This document shows, piece after piece, positions 38,632 to 46,995 of a stretch of 64,000 bases of DNA (its first letter is position 1; every line of letters starts with the position of its first letter). The notes below the pieces were generated by a model. The model did not search any database and was not told the DNA's origin. It worked only from the letters and a program-made list of their open reading frames with translations. The position numbers and the translations under genes were made by a program. Location of the stretch: assembly GCF_004016505.1 (NCBI RefSeq), contig NZ_SACR01000001.1, positions 310,001 through 374,000 of the forward strand, read 5' to 3'. This stretch comes from Rubrivivax rivuli. GTDB taxonomy: Bacteria; Pseudomonadota; Gammaproteobacteria; Burkholderiales; Burkholderiaceae_C.

Positions 38632-39636
38632 ATGACGCAACGCCGCCACCTGCTCGCCGCCGCCTCCGCCCTGCCGCTGGGGCTGGCCTTGAGCCGCTAC
38701 GCCCACGCCCAAGGCGCCTGGCCCAGCAAGCCGGTGCGCATCGTCGTGCCCTTCGCCGCCGGCGGCACCACCGACATCCTCGCCCGCGCCATCGCGCCCG
38801 AGCTGCAGCGGGTGTTCGGCCAGCCCTTCGTCGTCGACAACAAGCCGGGTGCCGGCGGCAACAACGGCTCGGCCGAGGTGGCCAAGTCAGCCGCCGATGG
38901 CTACACACTGCTGATGGGCACGGTGGGCACGCACGCCATCAACCCGTCGCTGTACCCGAAGATGCCTTACGACGCGGTCAAGGACTTCGCGCCCATCACG
39001 CTGGTGGCCGGCGTGCCCAACGTGCTGGTCTTCAACCCCGAGTCGGCGCAGAAGTACAAGGTCAACTCGGTGGTCGACCTCATCCGCGCGGCCAAGGCCA
39101 ACCCGGGCAAGCTGAACGTGGCGAGTTCGGGTAACGGCACCAGCATCCACCTGGCGGCCGAGCTCTTCAAGAGCCTGACCGGCACCTTCATGCTGCACCT
39201 GCCCTACCGCGGCAGCGGCCCGGCGCTCATCGACCTGATGGCCGGCAACGTCGACCTGATGTTCGACAACCTGCCCAGCGCCATGCCGCACATCAAGAGC
39301 GGCAAGCTCAAGGCCCTGGCCGTCACCAGCGGCGTGCGTTCGGCGGCCCTGCCCGATCTGCCCACCATCGCCGAGGCCGGCGGCTCGCTGCTGCGCAACT
39401 ACGAGGCCAGCTCGTGGTTCGGCCTGCTGGCACCCGCCGGCACGCCGGCCGACATTGTCAACCGCGTGCAGCAGGAGACGGCCAAGGCCATGGCCACCCC
39501 GGCCATCAAGGAGCGCCTGCAGTCGCAGGGCGCCATCCCCAGCGGCATGAGCCCGGCCGAGTTCGCGAAGTTCATCGACGCCGAAACCAAGAAGTGGGCG
39601 GTGGTCGTCAAGGCTTCCGGCGCCAAGGTCGACTGA
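38632..39636 (+). CDS. Bug-family (TctC-like) tripartite tricarboxylate transporter receptor
   Basis: Periplasmic binding protein of 334 residues of the Bug family, which is greatly expanded in Burkholderiales. The start at 38632 ([20 protein letters not shown]) gives a twin-arginine-like signal peptide ending AHAQ. Hallmarks are [36 protein letters not shown], and the pocket helix DLPTIAEAG. No TctA or TctB membrane subunits lie nearby, so it is an orphan receptor, as most Bug genes are. Typical ligands are carboxylates or aromatic compounds. Confidence 0.93.
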   Translation: MTQRRHLLAAASALPLGLALSRYAHAQGAWPSKPVRIVVPFAAGGTTDILARAIAPELQRVFGQPFVVDNKPGAGGNNGSAEVAKSAADGYTLLMGTVGTHAINPSLYPKMPYDAVKDFAPITLVAGVPNVLVFNPESAQKYKVNSVVDLIRAAKANPGKLNVASSGNGTSIHLAAELFKSLTGTFMLHLPYRGSGPALIDLMAGNVDLMFDNLPSAMPHIKSGKLKALAVTSGVRSAALPDLPTIAEAGGSLLRNYEASSWFGLLAPAGTPADIVNRVQQETAKAMATPAIKERLQSQGAIPSGMSPAEFAKFIDAETKKWAVVVKASGAKVD

Positions 39637-39769
39637 GCGTGCGGGCGAGCGCCTGCGTCGGCCTCCAGGCCGCCTTGGGCACGCCGCAGCGCCCGCCGGA
39701 CGGGGATGTATCAGCGCGTAGCAGGGCCCCTCTGTGAGGCACCTGCACGCCACACCTGCCGCCCTTGCC

Positions 39770-40267
39770 ATGCCTGCACTCCTGCTCGACCTCATGCCCT
39801 CCGCCCCTCCGCCGGCCCACGCGCCGGCGGGCGCCGACGAGCACCTGCTCGCCTCGGTCTGGCCCGAGCCCGAGACGACGCACTTCAAGCAGCGCGCGAC
39901 ACCGCGGCAGCTGCTCTACAGCCTGGGCACGCACGACCTGCAGCTTCGTGTCCTGTCGCCGCGCGGGGGCAGCAGCGGCTACCGCCTGTGCGGCACCGTC
40001 TATGGCGACTGTGCCGGGGGCGTGGTGAGCTGGTGGCCACTGGCCCTGGGCCCCACCACGGCCGCGCTGGACATCGACCTCGCGGGGCCCGGGGCCGTTG
40101 CAGACAGCACCGCCTCGCTGCCGCTGGCCCTGGCGCCAGTGGCCAGTGCGTCACTCGGTGAACAAGGCGTGTTCGTGCTGGAAGTGCCCGGCGGCTGCGG
40201 CGTGCTGCGCCTGTGGCTGGCCGACCAGCTGCTGGAGCTGGCGCCACTGGGCCTCAGCGGCTTCTGA
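39770..40267 (+). CDS. Hypothetical protein upstream of cyanophycinase
   Basis: Unrecognised protein of 165 residues. The reading frame has strong G/C third-position bias and is uninterrupted. The ATG at 39770 is favoured, but an in-frame GTG at 39734 would add 12 residues. The N-terminus is short, Leu-, Pro- and Ala-rich (LLLDLMPSAPPPAHAPAG); the rest looks like a compact mixed fold with GYRLCGTVYGDC and VSWWPLAL. No signal peptide or membrane helix is convincing. It ends 75 bases before the cyanophycinase gene, on the same strand. Confidence 0.6.
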   Translation: MPALLLDLMPSAPPPAHAPAGADEHLLASVWPEPETTHFKQRATPRQLLYSLGTHDLQLRVLSPRGGSSGYRLCGTVYGDCAGGVVSWWPLALGPTTAALDIDLAGPGAVADSTASLPLALAPVASASLGEQGVFVLEVPGGCGVLRLWLADQLLELAPLGLSGF

Positions 40268-40342
40268 GCCCGCGGCCAGGCCGGGTGCACGGCGCCCGGT
40301 GGCATCATCCCCGCCCTGACGAACGGAAGGACGGCGAACAGG

Positions 40343-41185
40343 ATGTGTGCCAGCAAGGTGGCCGAAGGCAAGCAGCGCGGATGGATCATCCCCATCGGCG
40401 GTGCCGAGGAAAAAGAGAACGCGCCACAGATCCTCAACCGTTTCGTGCAGCTGGCGGGTGGGCGGCAGGCCGACATCGTCGTCATTCCCACGGCCAGCCA
40501 GATGCGCAGCACCGGGCCGCGTTACGAACGCATCTTCGGGGAACTGGGTGCCGCGCGGGTGACGGCGCTCGATTTCGACACCCGGCGTGATTGCGACGAG
40601 CCCGGCCGGCTCGAACGCCTGCAGCAGGCCACCGGCATCTTCTTCACCGGCGGCAACCAGCTGCGCCTGGGCACGCTGATCGGCGGCACGCCCATCGCCA
40701 AGGCCGTGCGCGTGATGAACGCTGCCGGCGTGCCCGTGGCCGGCACCAGCGCCGGCGCGGCCTTCATCAGCGAACACATGATCGCCTTCGGCGACGAGGG
40801 CAGCACGCCGATTGCCGGCAGCGTGCGCCTGGCCGCGGGGCTGGGCCTGACCAACCGCTTCATCATCGACCAGCACTTCCGCCAGCGCGACCGCCTGGGC
40901 CGCCTGCTCACGGCGCTGGCCTACAACCCCTTTGCCGTGGGCATCGGCCTGGACGAAGACACCGCGGCCTTCATCGCGCCGGACAACACCGTGCACGTGG
41001 AAGGCAGCGGCGGCATCACCGTGGTGGACGCCGCCGAGGTGCAGTTCAGCAGCATGGACACGGTCAACGAGGGCCGGCCGGTGTGCCTGCTGGGCGTGAA
41101 GCTGCACATCCTCACGCAGGGCGCCACCTTCAACCTGCACACGCGCCTGGCCGACGCCGGCGTGCTGCACGAACCCAAGCGCTGA
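40343..41185 (+). CDS. cphB: Cyanophycinase
   Basis: Serine exopeptidase of 280 residues that degrades cyanophycin to beta-Asp-Arg dipeptides. The catalytic residues can be placed: Ser136 (AGTSAGAAF), His178 (IIDQHFRQRDRLGR) and Glu205 (IGLDEDTAAF), a constant four residues after Ser132, His174 and Glu201 recalled for Synechocystis CphB. GWIIPIGGAEEKE and FFTGGNQLRL are family-typical. No signal peptide, so it acts in the cytoplasm on stored granules. Its partner synthetase is in the same window at 50728-53577, 9.5 kb away, not in one operon. Confidence 0.95.
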   Translation: MCASKVAEGKQRGWIIPIGGAEEKENAPQILNRFVQLAGGRQADIVVIPTASQMRSTGPRYERIFGELGAARVTALDFDTRRDCDEPGRLERLQQATGIFFTGGNQLRLGTLIGGTPIAKAVRVMNAAGVPVAGTSAGAAFISEHMIAFGDEGSTPIAGSVRLAAGLGLTNRFIIDQHFRQRDRLGRLLTALAYNPFAVGIGLDEDTAAFIAPDNTVHVEGSGGITVVDAAEVQFSSMDTVNEGRPVCLLGVKLHILTQGATFNLHTRLADAGVLHEPKR

Positions 41186-41217
41186 GCACCGTGGGCGGCG
41201 CCGGTACCGGGGCCGGG

Positions 41218-41664
41218 ATGCAGCGTTTTCCGGTGCGCCTGCCGGCGCTGTGGCGGCAGGCCTTCCCCAGCGTGATGCTCGGCGCCCTGGCCGGGCAAGG
41301 CTGGGGTTGGCTGCAAGGGGAGCCCTTTTCATGGCCCCAGAGCCTGCCGCTGATGGCGGCTGCGGCCGTGACGGTGGTGATGATCCACCTGCTCATGCCC
41401 ACCGAGGCCGGGCCCGAGGGCCTGAAGCTCGGCACCTTCTGGGGCTGGCGCCGCAGCGTGGGCTGGGAGGACATCGCCAGCGCCGAGCACCTGCGCGGCG
41501 TGCCCTTGGTGGTGGGCATCCGCCTGCGCGACCGGCAGGGTCGCAACTACCTGCTGCCGCGAGACACGCTGCACCTGGCGGCCCTGCACGCGCTGGCCCT
41601 TTCGCGCGGCGGGCCGCAGCACCCGCTCACGCTTGCGCTCGAAGTGCCGATGTACCGGCTGTGA
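41218..41664 (+). CDS. Small membrane protein with PH-like C-terminal region
   Basis: Protein of 148 residues, function unknown. Two hydrophobic stretches lie at about residues 17-32 and 40-58. The C-terminal half (LKLGTFWGWRRSVGWEDIASAEHL through GIRLRDRQGRNYLLPRD) resembles a bacterial PH-like domain that follows a pair of membrane helices. The start at 41218 is the first ATG; a GTG at 41191 is possible. It follows cyanophycinase by 32 bases and may be co-transcribed. Confidence 0.6.
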   Translation: MQRFPVRLPALWRQAFPSVMLGALAGQGWGWLQGEPFSWPQSLPLMAAAAVTVVMIHLLMPTEAGPEGLKLGTFWGWRRSVGWEDIASAEHLRGVPLVVGIRLRDRQGRNYLLPRDTLHLAALHALALSRGGPQHPLTLALEVPMYRL

Positions 41665-41824
41665 GCAGCGCTGCGCGCAGCCGCCGCGCAACCCCGCGCC
41701 AGCACGCTGCAGCCCGCGGCCCGACAATGCGCAGCAGCGCGCCGGCAACGGCCCGCGGCCCCTCGGACGGACCCGGCGTGCCCCGCGATGGACGGAGCCC
41801 CACGATGACGACGGAAGGAGCCCC

Positions 41825-42025
41825 GTGAAGACCCTGGACGAGATGCTCAGCCTGCGCCTGCTGTCGCCCGAACAGCACCACGACATCGGCGCCTACATCG
41901 CCGAGGCGCGCACCCCCGACGCCATCCTGCAGATGCCCGAGCCGCTGTGGCGGGCACTCTCGCTGGCCAGCCTGCTGATGAACCTGGACGCCGAGCTGCA
42001 GCAGCCGCCGCTGTTCGAAGCGTGA
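41825..42025 (+). CDS. Small hypothetical protein
   Basis: Protein of 66 residues starting with GTG at 41825, chosen because GGAAGGAG lies immediately upstream. The sequence is helical and leucine-rich (MLSLRLLSPEQHHDIGAYI, LWRALSLASLLMNLDAEL). Its GTG/TGA overlap with the following FAD enzyme (42022-42025) shows translational coupling, so it is likely a helper or co-regulated partner of that enzyme. A -10-like GACAAT at 41723-41728 would give a leader of about 90 bases. Family not recognised. Confidence 0.7.
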   Translation: MKTLDEMLSLRLLSPEQHHDIGAYIAEARTPDAILQMPEPLWRALSLASLLMNLDAELQQPPLFEA

Positions 42026-43059
42026 GCGCCGGGGCTGCAAAACCCCGCGTGGCCGTGGTGGGCGCGGGCATCGCCGGCCTGGTGGCCGCGCGCACGCTGG
42101 CCGAAGCCGGCTGCAAGGTGACCGTCTTCGAGAAAAGCCGCGGGCCCGGCGGCCGCTGTGCCACGCGGCGCAGCGAGGTGGGGCCTTTCCACCAGGGCGT
42201 GGCGGGCTTCGGCGCGCAGAGCGCGGCCTTCCGGGACACGTTGGCGGTCTGGCAGGCCCAAGGCTGGGCGGCGGCCGACGCATCAGGCCGCTGGGCCGGC
42301 CGGCCGACGATGAACGCGCTTGCGCGCCACCTGGCCGAGGGCCTGGCGCTGCGCACGGAACACACCGTGCGGCCCCCGCAGCGGAATGCCGACGGCACCT
42401 GGCAACTCGCCACCGCCGAACACGGCACGCTGCCCGGCACCTTCGACGTGCTGCTGCTGGCCGTGCCGGCCGAGCAGACGCGGCCGCTGTGCGCCGACAG
42501 CCCATCGCTGCTGCAGGCCTTGGCCGGCGTGCACGGCCAGCCCTGCTGGACGCTGATGCTGGGCTGGCCGCCCGGCGTGGCAGCGCCAGCGCTGCCCGAC
42601 CCGGCGCGGGTGGCCGCCAGCCCGGTGCTGGCCGAGGTGGTGGATGTGAGCGCGCTGCCCGGCCCCGCGCCAACAGCGGGCCCGGGCTGGCAGCGCTGGG
42701 TGCTGCACGCCACGGCCGCCTGGAGCGCCGCCGCGCTGGAGCAGCGCCCCGAAGACGCCGTGGTGGCCTTGCTGGCAGCCCTGCAGAACCTGACCGAGCC
42801 CGGCCCGCCCGTGCCGGCCCCAGCCCACGCGGTAGCGCACCGCTGGCGCTACGCGCAGGTGGCCGAACCGGCGGCCGCGGCCTGCGGCTGGGATGCCGCG
42901 CTGCGCCTGGGCAGCTGTGGCGATGCCTGGGGCGGCGGGGCCGCTGCGCTGGCTGCCCGGCTGTCTGCCGGGCCGGGCCCCGCCGCGGTGCCCGAGGGTG
43001 TGGAACGCGCCTGGCTCAGTGGCCGGGCCTTGGCGCAAGCCATGCTGGCCGGCGCCTGA
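42022..43059 (+). CDS. FAD/NAD(P)-dependent oxidoreductase, renalase-like
   Basis: Flavoprotein of 345 residues starting with GTG inside the previous stop codon. The N-terminal Rossmann motif VAVVGAGIAGLVAARTLAEAG is followed by the second FAD motif FEKSRGPGGRCATRR. The C-terminal GSCGDAWGGG is the third FAD segment. The layout is that of the renalase/amine-oxidase-like group often annotated as NAD/FAD-dependent oxidoreductase in proteobacteria. The substrate is unknown; bacterial renalases oxidise misreduced dihydropyridine nucleotides, which would be a housekeeping role. Confidence 0.85.
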   Translation: MSAGAAKPRVAVVGAGIAGLVAARTLAEAGCKVTVFEKSRGPGGRCATRRSEVGPFHQGVAGFGAQSAAFRDTLAVWQAQGWAAADASGRWAGRPTMNALARHLAEGLALRTEHTVRPPQRNADGTWQLATAEHGTLPGTFDVLLLAVPAEQTRPLCADSPSLLQALAGVHGQPCWTLMLGWPPGVAAPALPDPARVAASPVLAEVVDVSALPGPAPTAGPGWQRWVLHATAAWSAAALEQRPEDAVVALLAALQNLTEPGPPVPAPAHAVAHRWRYAQVAEPAAAACGWDAALRLGSCGDAWGGGAAALAARLSAGPGPAAVPEGVERAWLSGRALAQAMLAGA

Positions 43060-43064
43060 TTCAA

Positions 43065-43086
43065 GGCCGGCCGCCGAGGGCCGGCC
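43065..43086 (+). terminator. Strong GC hairpin after the oxidoreductase gene
   Basis: Two perfect copies of GGCCGGCC separated by 6 bases form an 8-bp stem, 5 bases after the oxidoreductase stop. It lies between convergent genes and may serve both strands. No T-run follows on the plus strand. Confidence 0.45.
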
Positions 43087-43097
43087 GCCGTGTCAGT

Positions 43098-43181
43098 TCA
43101 GAACCAGGCCCAGACGCGCCACACCCACTGGGGCAGGCGCACGCTGTCGGGGCGGTAGTGCTGGCGCAGGGCTTGGCGCAT
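43098..43181 (-). CDS. Trp-rich 27-residue mini-gene
   Basis: A short reading frame with unusually complete gene signals. The ATG at 43181 has AGGAGA six bases upstream, and a promoter lies at 43227-43255. Of 27 codons, 26 end in G or C, as in the long genes here. The peptide is basic at the N-terminus (MRQALRQHYRPDSVR) and ends LPQWVWRVWAWF, with four tryptophans in eleven residues. It could be a membrane-surface peptide or a leader peptide; no partner gene follows on its strand. I do not recognise the family. Confidence 0.6.
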   Translation of the reverse strand: MRQALRQHYRPDSVRLPQWVWRVWAWF

Positions 43182-43226
43182 GGCGAATCTCCTGGAAGTG
43201 CGGGCGACGGAAAGCGACTGGAAAGA

Positions 43227-43255
43227 ACTGTATACGCACCCAGCACTGTGTGCAA
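43227..43255 (-). promoter_or_regulatory. Sigma-70 promoter for the Trp-rich mini-gene
   Basis: On the minus strand TTGCAC (43255-43250) and TACAGT (43232-43227) are 17 bases apart, with AT-rich DNA unlike its surroundings. The predicted start is near 43220, giving a leader of about 39 bases that contains the AGGAGA ribosome site. Confidence 0.5.
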
Positions 43256-43303
43256 CAACAGGTTTTCCCAGCCCCTTCCAGGCCGGCCCGGCCCGCGCCG
43301 CGC

Positions 43304-45946
43304 TCAGGCCGGGCGCAACACCGCCAGCGCCGCCGCCACCACGGCCTGCGCGTCCACCTCGAAGTGCCGCCGCAGCCGCGCCCGCGTGTCGCTGCGGCCG
43401 AAGCCGTCGGTGCCCAAGGTGACCATCTTCGCGTCGACGTACTCGGTGATGAGCTGCGGCCAGGCGCGCACCCAGTCGCTGGCGGCGACGATGGGCGCGT
43501 TGCCGGCCAGCAGGCGCTGCACGTGGCTGAGGCGACGTTCGGGCAGCGGCTGCGCCCGGTCGAGCCGCTGCAAGGCCTGCGCCTCGCGCGCCAGTTCGCT
43601 GTAGCTCGTGGCGCTGTAGACCTCGCAGGCGATGCCGTGCTGAGCGTGCAGGTGCTCGGCCGCCTTCAGCACCTCGCGCAGGATGGCGCCCGAGCCCAGC
43701 AGGCGCACCCGCGCCGGCCCTTCGCCAAAGCCTTGCAGCCGGTACAAGCCGCGCAAGAGATCGTCTTCCACACCCGCCGGCAGGCTGGGCATGGCGTGGT
43801 TCTCGTTGCCCATCACCACGTAATGGAACTCGTCGACCTGCTGCACCAGCATGCGGTGCATCGCGTGCTGCAGGATGGCCGCCAGCTCGCCCGCGAAGCC
43901 CGGGTCCCAGGCCACGCAGTTGGGCACCGTGCTGGCCACCAGCAGGCTGCTGCCGTCCTGGTGCTGCAGGCCCTCGCCGCCCAGCGTGGTGCGGCCGGCG
44001 GTGGCGCCGAAAAGCAGGCCGCGTGAACGCTGGTCGGCCGCGGCCCAGATGAGGTCGCCCACGCGCTGGAAGCCGAACATCGAGTAGTAGATGTAGACCG
44101 GCAGCATGGGCAGCCCGTGCACGCTGTAGCTGGTGGCCGCGGCGATCCAGCTGCTGAGCGCGCCGGCTTCGTTGATGCCTTCTTCCAGCAGCTGGCCGTC
44201 GCGCGTTTCGCGGTAGTACAGCATCGTGTCGCGGTCTTCGGGCTCGTAGTGCTGGCCCTCGGGCGCGTAGATGCCCACCTGGCGGAAGAGGCTGGCCATG
44301 CCGAAGGTGCGCGCCTCGTCGGCCACGATGGGCACGATGCGCGGGCCGAGGGTGGGGTCCTTCAGCAGGTTGCCGAGCATGCGCACCGCGGCCATGGTGG
44401 TGCTCATCTCCTTGCCCTCGGCCTTCACCGCAAACTCGCCCCAGGCCGAGAGCGGCGGCACGGGCAGCACCGGCGCCGTGCCGTTGCGCTTAGGCAGCGG
44501 GCCGCCCAGGGCCTCGCGCCGCTGGCGCAGGTAGCGCATCTCGGCGCTGTCTTCGGCGGGCTTGAGGAAGCGCAGCGCGGCCACGTCTTCGTCGCTGAGC
44601 GGCAGCGCAAAGCGGTCGCGGAAGGCCTTCACGGCCTCCAGGTCCAGCTTCTTGGCCTGGTGCGCCGTCATGCGGCTTTCACCCGCGCCGCCCATGCCGT
44701 AGCCCTTCTTGGTCTTGGCCAGGATGACGGTGGGCCGGCCGCGGTGGTCGCGCGCTTCGGCGAAGGCGGCGTAGAGCTTGCGGAAATCGTGGCCGCCGCG
44801 CTTCAGGCCATCGATCTCGGCCTCGCTCATGTGCGCCACCAGCTTCTGCACGGCCGGGTCTTGCCGGAAGAAGTGCTCGATGTTGTAGGCGCCGTCGTTG
44901 GCGCCCAGCGTCTGGTACTGCCCGTCCACCGTGCGGCTGAGCGCGCGCAGCAGCACGTGCTCGGTGTCGCGCGCGAAGAGCGCGTCCCACTCGCTGCCCC
45001 ACAGCACCTTGATGACGTGCCAGCCGGCGCCGGTGAACAGCGCTTCCAGCTCCTGGATGATCTGCCCGTTGCCGCGCACCGGGCCGTCCAGGCGCTGCAG
45101 GTTGCAGTTGACGATGAAGGTCAGGTTGCAGAGCTTCTCGCGCGCGGCCAGCGTGAGGCCGGCGATGGACTCGGGCTCGTCCATCTCGCCGTCGCCGAAC
45201 ACGCCCCAGACGCGCCGCGTGCTGCAGTCGAGCAGACCGCGCGCGGTGAGGTAGCGCATGAAGCGCGCCTGGTACACCGCGTTGATCGGCCCCAGGCCCA
45301 TGCTGCCGGTGGGGAACTGCCAGAACTCGGGCATCAGCCAGGGGTGCGGGTAGCTGCACAGACCGCCTTCCGAAGTGCTGTCTTCGGCCTGGATCTCTTG
45401 CCGGTAGCGCGCGAGCTGCCCCTCGCTCAGGCGCCCTTCGAGAAAGGCCCGCGAGTAGACGCCCGGCGCGCTGTGCGGCTGGAAGTACACGAGGTCGCTG
45501 CGCTGGCCGCACGCACTGCCCTGGAAGAAGTGGTTGAAGCCGACCTCGAAGATCTCGGCCGCGCTCGCGTAGCTGGCGATGTGGCCGCCCAGTTCGCCGT
45601 GCGCCTCGTTGGCGCGCACCACCATGGCCAGCGCGTTCCAGCGCATCACGGCGGTGAGGCGTTCTTCGGTGCGCAGGTCGCCGGGGTAGGGGCCCTGGCG
45701 CTCCAGCGGGATGCTGTTGCGGTAGGCCGAAAACGGCTGCAGGTGCGGCACCAGGCCCTGCTGCTGCGCCTGGTCTTGCAGCTGCTCGATGAGGAAGAGG
45801 CCGCGCCCGGGCCCGGCGCCGGCCACCACGGCCTGCAGGGCTTCGAGCCACTCGCGCGTTTCTTCGGGGTCGCTGTCGTGGCGGGGGTCGTGCCAGGGGT
45901 CCTGGGGCAGCTCGGCGGCCGGGGCCTGCGGGTCGCGTGCGTTCAT
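43304..45946 (-). CDS. aceE: Pyruvate dehydrogenase E1 component, homodimeric
   Basis: Thiamine-diphosphate enzyme of 880 residues that decarboxylates pyruvate and passes the acetyl unit to lipoate on E2. The TPP/Mg motif GDGEMDEPESIAGLTLAAREKLCNL is intact, with the N-terminal SAYRNSIP and GHIASYASAAEIFEVGFNHFF blocks of AceE. Length is that of the family. No aceF (E2) or lpd (E3) lies next to it, and neighbours are unrelated, so this may be a second, stand-alone copy with the complete operon elsewhere. AGGAGA ten bases before the ATG supports the start. Confidence 0.95.
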   Translation of the reverse strand: MNARDPQAPAAELPQDPWHDPRHDSDPEETREWLEALQAVVAGAGPGRGLFLIEQLQDQAQQQGLVPHLQPFSAYRNSIPLERQGPYPGDLRTEERLTAVMRWNALAMVVRANEAHGELGGHIASYASAAEIFEVGFNHFFQGSACGQRSDLVYFQPHSAPGVYSRAFLEGRLSEGQLARYRQEIQAEDSTSEGGLCSYPHPWLMPEFWQFPTGSMGLGPINAVYQARFMRYLTARGLLDCSTRRVWGVFGDGEMDEPESIAGLTLAAREKLCNLTFIVNCNLQRLDGPVRGNGQIIQELEALFTGAGWHVIKVLWGSEWDALFARDTEHVLLRALSRTVDGQYQTLGANDGAYNIEHFFRQDPAVQKLVAHMSEAEIDGLKRGGHDFRKLYAAFAEARDHRGRPTVILAKTKKGYGMGGAGESRMTAHQAKKLDLEAVKAFRDRFALPLSDEDVAALRFLKPAEDSAEMRYLRQRREALGGPLPKRNGTAPVLPVPPLSAWGEFAVKAEGKEMSTTMAAVRMLGNLLKDPTLGPRIVPIVADEARTFGMASLFRQVGIYAPEGQHYEPEDRDTMLYYRETRDGQLLEEGINEAGALSSWIAAATSYSVHGLPMLPVYIYYSMFGFQRVGDLIWAAADQRSRGLLFGATAGRTTLGGEGLQHQDGSSLLVASTVPNCVAWDPGFAGELAAILQHAMHRMLVQQVDEFHYVVMGNENHAMPSLPAGVEDDLLRGLYRLQGFGEGPARVRLLGSGAILREVLKAAEHLHAQHGIACEVYSATSYSELAREAQALQRLDRAQPLPERRLSHVQRLLAGNAPIVAASDWVRAWPQLITEYVDAKMVTLGTDGFGRSDTRARLRRHFEVDAQAVVAAALAVLRPA

Positions 45947-46021
45947 GGTGTTCGGTCTCCTGGCGCCATTGTGTGGCGCCGTGTCACGGCAGGCCGCGCC
46001 GGGGCGATGCGCCCCGCGCTC

Positions 46022-46027
46022 TACAGT
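46022..46027 (+). promoter_or_regulatory. -10-like element TACAGT just before a start codon
   Basis: TACAGT is 8 bases before the ATG at 46036, with no Shine-Dalgarno sequence between. The geometry fits a leaderless or nearly leaderless transcript. Confidence 0.35.
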
Positions 46028-46035
46028 CTCGACCC

Positions 46036-46632
46036 ATGTCGCACACCGCCTGGGCCCGCGCCCTCTCGATTGCCGGCCACCCGGCCCTGCTGATGCCCCT
46101 GGCCGTGGCCGGCGGCGGCAGCGCGGCCGGCGGCGGCCCCGGCGCGCGCGACACGCTCGCCGCCGGCCTGGGCGCGGCGGTGTTCATCGCGCTGTGCGTG
46201 GGCGCCTACACGGCCTGGCGCGTGAAGGCCGGCCGCTGGGCGCACGTGGACGCCTCGCAGCCGCGCGAGCGCCTGGAGCTCAACCTCTTGCTCGTGGCAC
46301 TGCTCTTCGGCATGGCCGCGCTGCTGGCCGCCCTGGGCCAGCCGGCGGTGACGAGCCTGGGCCTGGCGCTGGGCGGTGCGCTGGTGGCCGCGGCGCTGGC
46401 ACTGCGGCGCTGGGGCAAGGTCTCGCTGCACGTGGGTTTTGCCGTGCTGGCGGTGGCGCTGCTGTGGCCGCAGCCGCTGTGGGCGCTGGCAGCGGCGCTG
46501 CTGGCCGCGGGCGTGGCATGGTCGCGGCTCGAGTTGCAGCGGCACACGCGCGCGGAGGTGGCCGCCGGGCTGGCACTGGGCGCGCTGGCCGGGGCCTGCT
46601 TTGTAGGGATGGCGGGCCGGCTGGGGGCCTGA
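46036..46632 (+). CDS. PAP2-like membrane phosphatase-family protein
   Basis: Integral membrane protein of 198 residues with five or six hydrophobic segments. The order of motifs recalls type-2 phosphatidic acid phosphatases: a Lys/Arg patch before a helix (WRVKAGRW ... QPRERLELN), SLHVGFAVLAVALLW in place of the usual SGHA motif, and a terminal SRLELQRHTRAEVAAGLALG matching the SR-x5-H-x3-D/E-x3-G pattern. The middle motif has Leu in place of Gly, so activity is uncertain. It diverges from aceE across about 90 bases. Confidence 0.65.
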   Translation: MSHTAWARALSIAGHPALLMPLAVAGGGSAAGGGPGARDTLAAGLGAAVFIALCVGAYTAWRVKAGRWAHVDASQPRERLELNLLLVALLFGMAALLAALGQPAVTSLGLALGGALVAAALALRRWGKVSLHVGFAVLAVALLWPQPLWALAAALLAAGVAWSRLELQRHTRAEVAAGLALGALAGACFVGMAGRLGA

Positions 46633-46709
46633 AGCGGTCGGCCAGCGCCTACAGTCGCGCCTCGATCCGCAACCACCCCAGCCCCCGCCCGCGGGGGCCG
46701 AGCAACGCC

Positions 46710-46922
46710 ATGGCCGCCATCCAAGTCCAGTGCACCGACAGCCGCAGCACGCGCCTGCTGCTCGAACTCTTCCAGCGCAGCGCCGACGGCGGCGCCGACA
46801 CCCTCCTGCGCCGCGGCGTGGTGGCCGCGGCCACAGCCGTCACCGTGAACACGGCGGCCGACCAGTACCTCGTGGTCAGCGACTTCGGCGACGGCGCCGG
46901 CAAGTCGGTCGACAACTGGTAG
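46710..46922 (+). CDS. Small hypothetical protein
   Basis: Protein of 70 residues, function unknown. A TACAGT -10-like element lies at 46650-46655, giving a leader near 48 bases. The sequence begins MAAIQVQCTDSRSTRLLLEL, continues with a Ala/Val-rich middle (VVAAATAVTVNTAADQYLVV) and ends in an acidic Gly-rich tail. Codon usage matches the neighbours. It might be a small soluble alpha/beta protein; no motif was recognised. Confidence 0.5.
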   Translation: MAAIQVQCTDSRSTRLLLELFQRSADGGADTLLRRGVVAAATAVTVNTAADQYLVVSDFGDGAGKSVDNW

Positions 46923-46995
46923 CCCCGCGGGCAGCCGCCACGCGCAGGCGGGTCGCTATGCTCGGCGGCCCTGCTGCCAACGCCCGCTGCCTGCC

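Noticed and set aside
43061..43258. A 65-codon minus-strand frame overlapping the Trp-rich mini-gene
   Set aside because: It runs through the promoter and ribosome site of the mini-gene, lacks its own ribosome site, and has a Pro/Ser/Thr/Cys-rich shadow-like composition.
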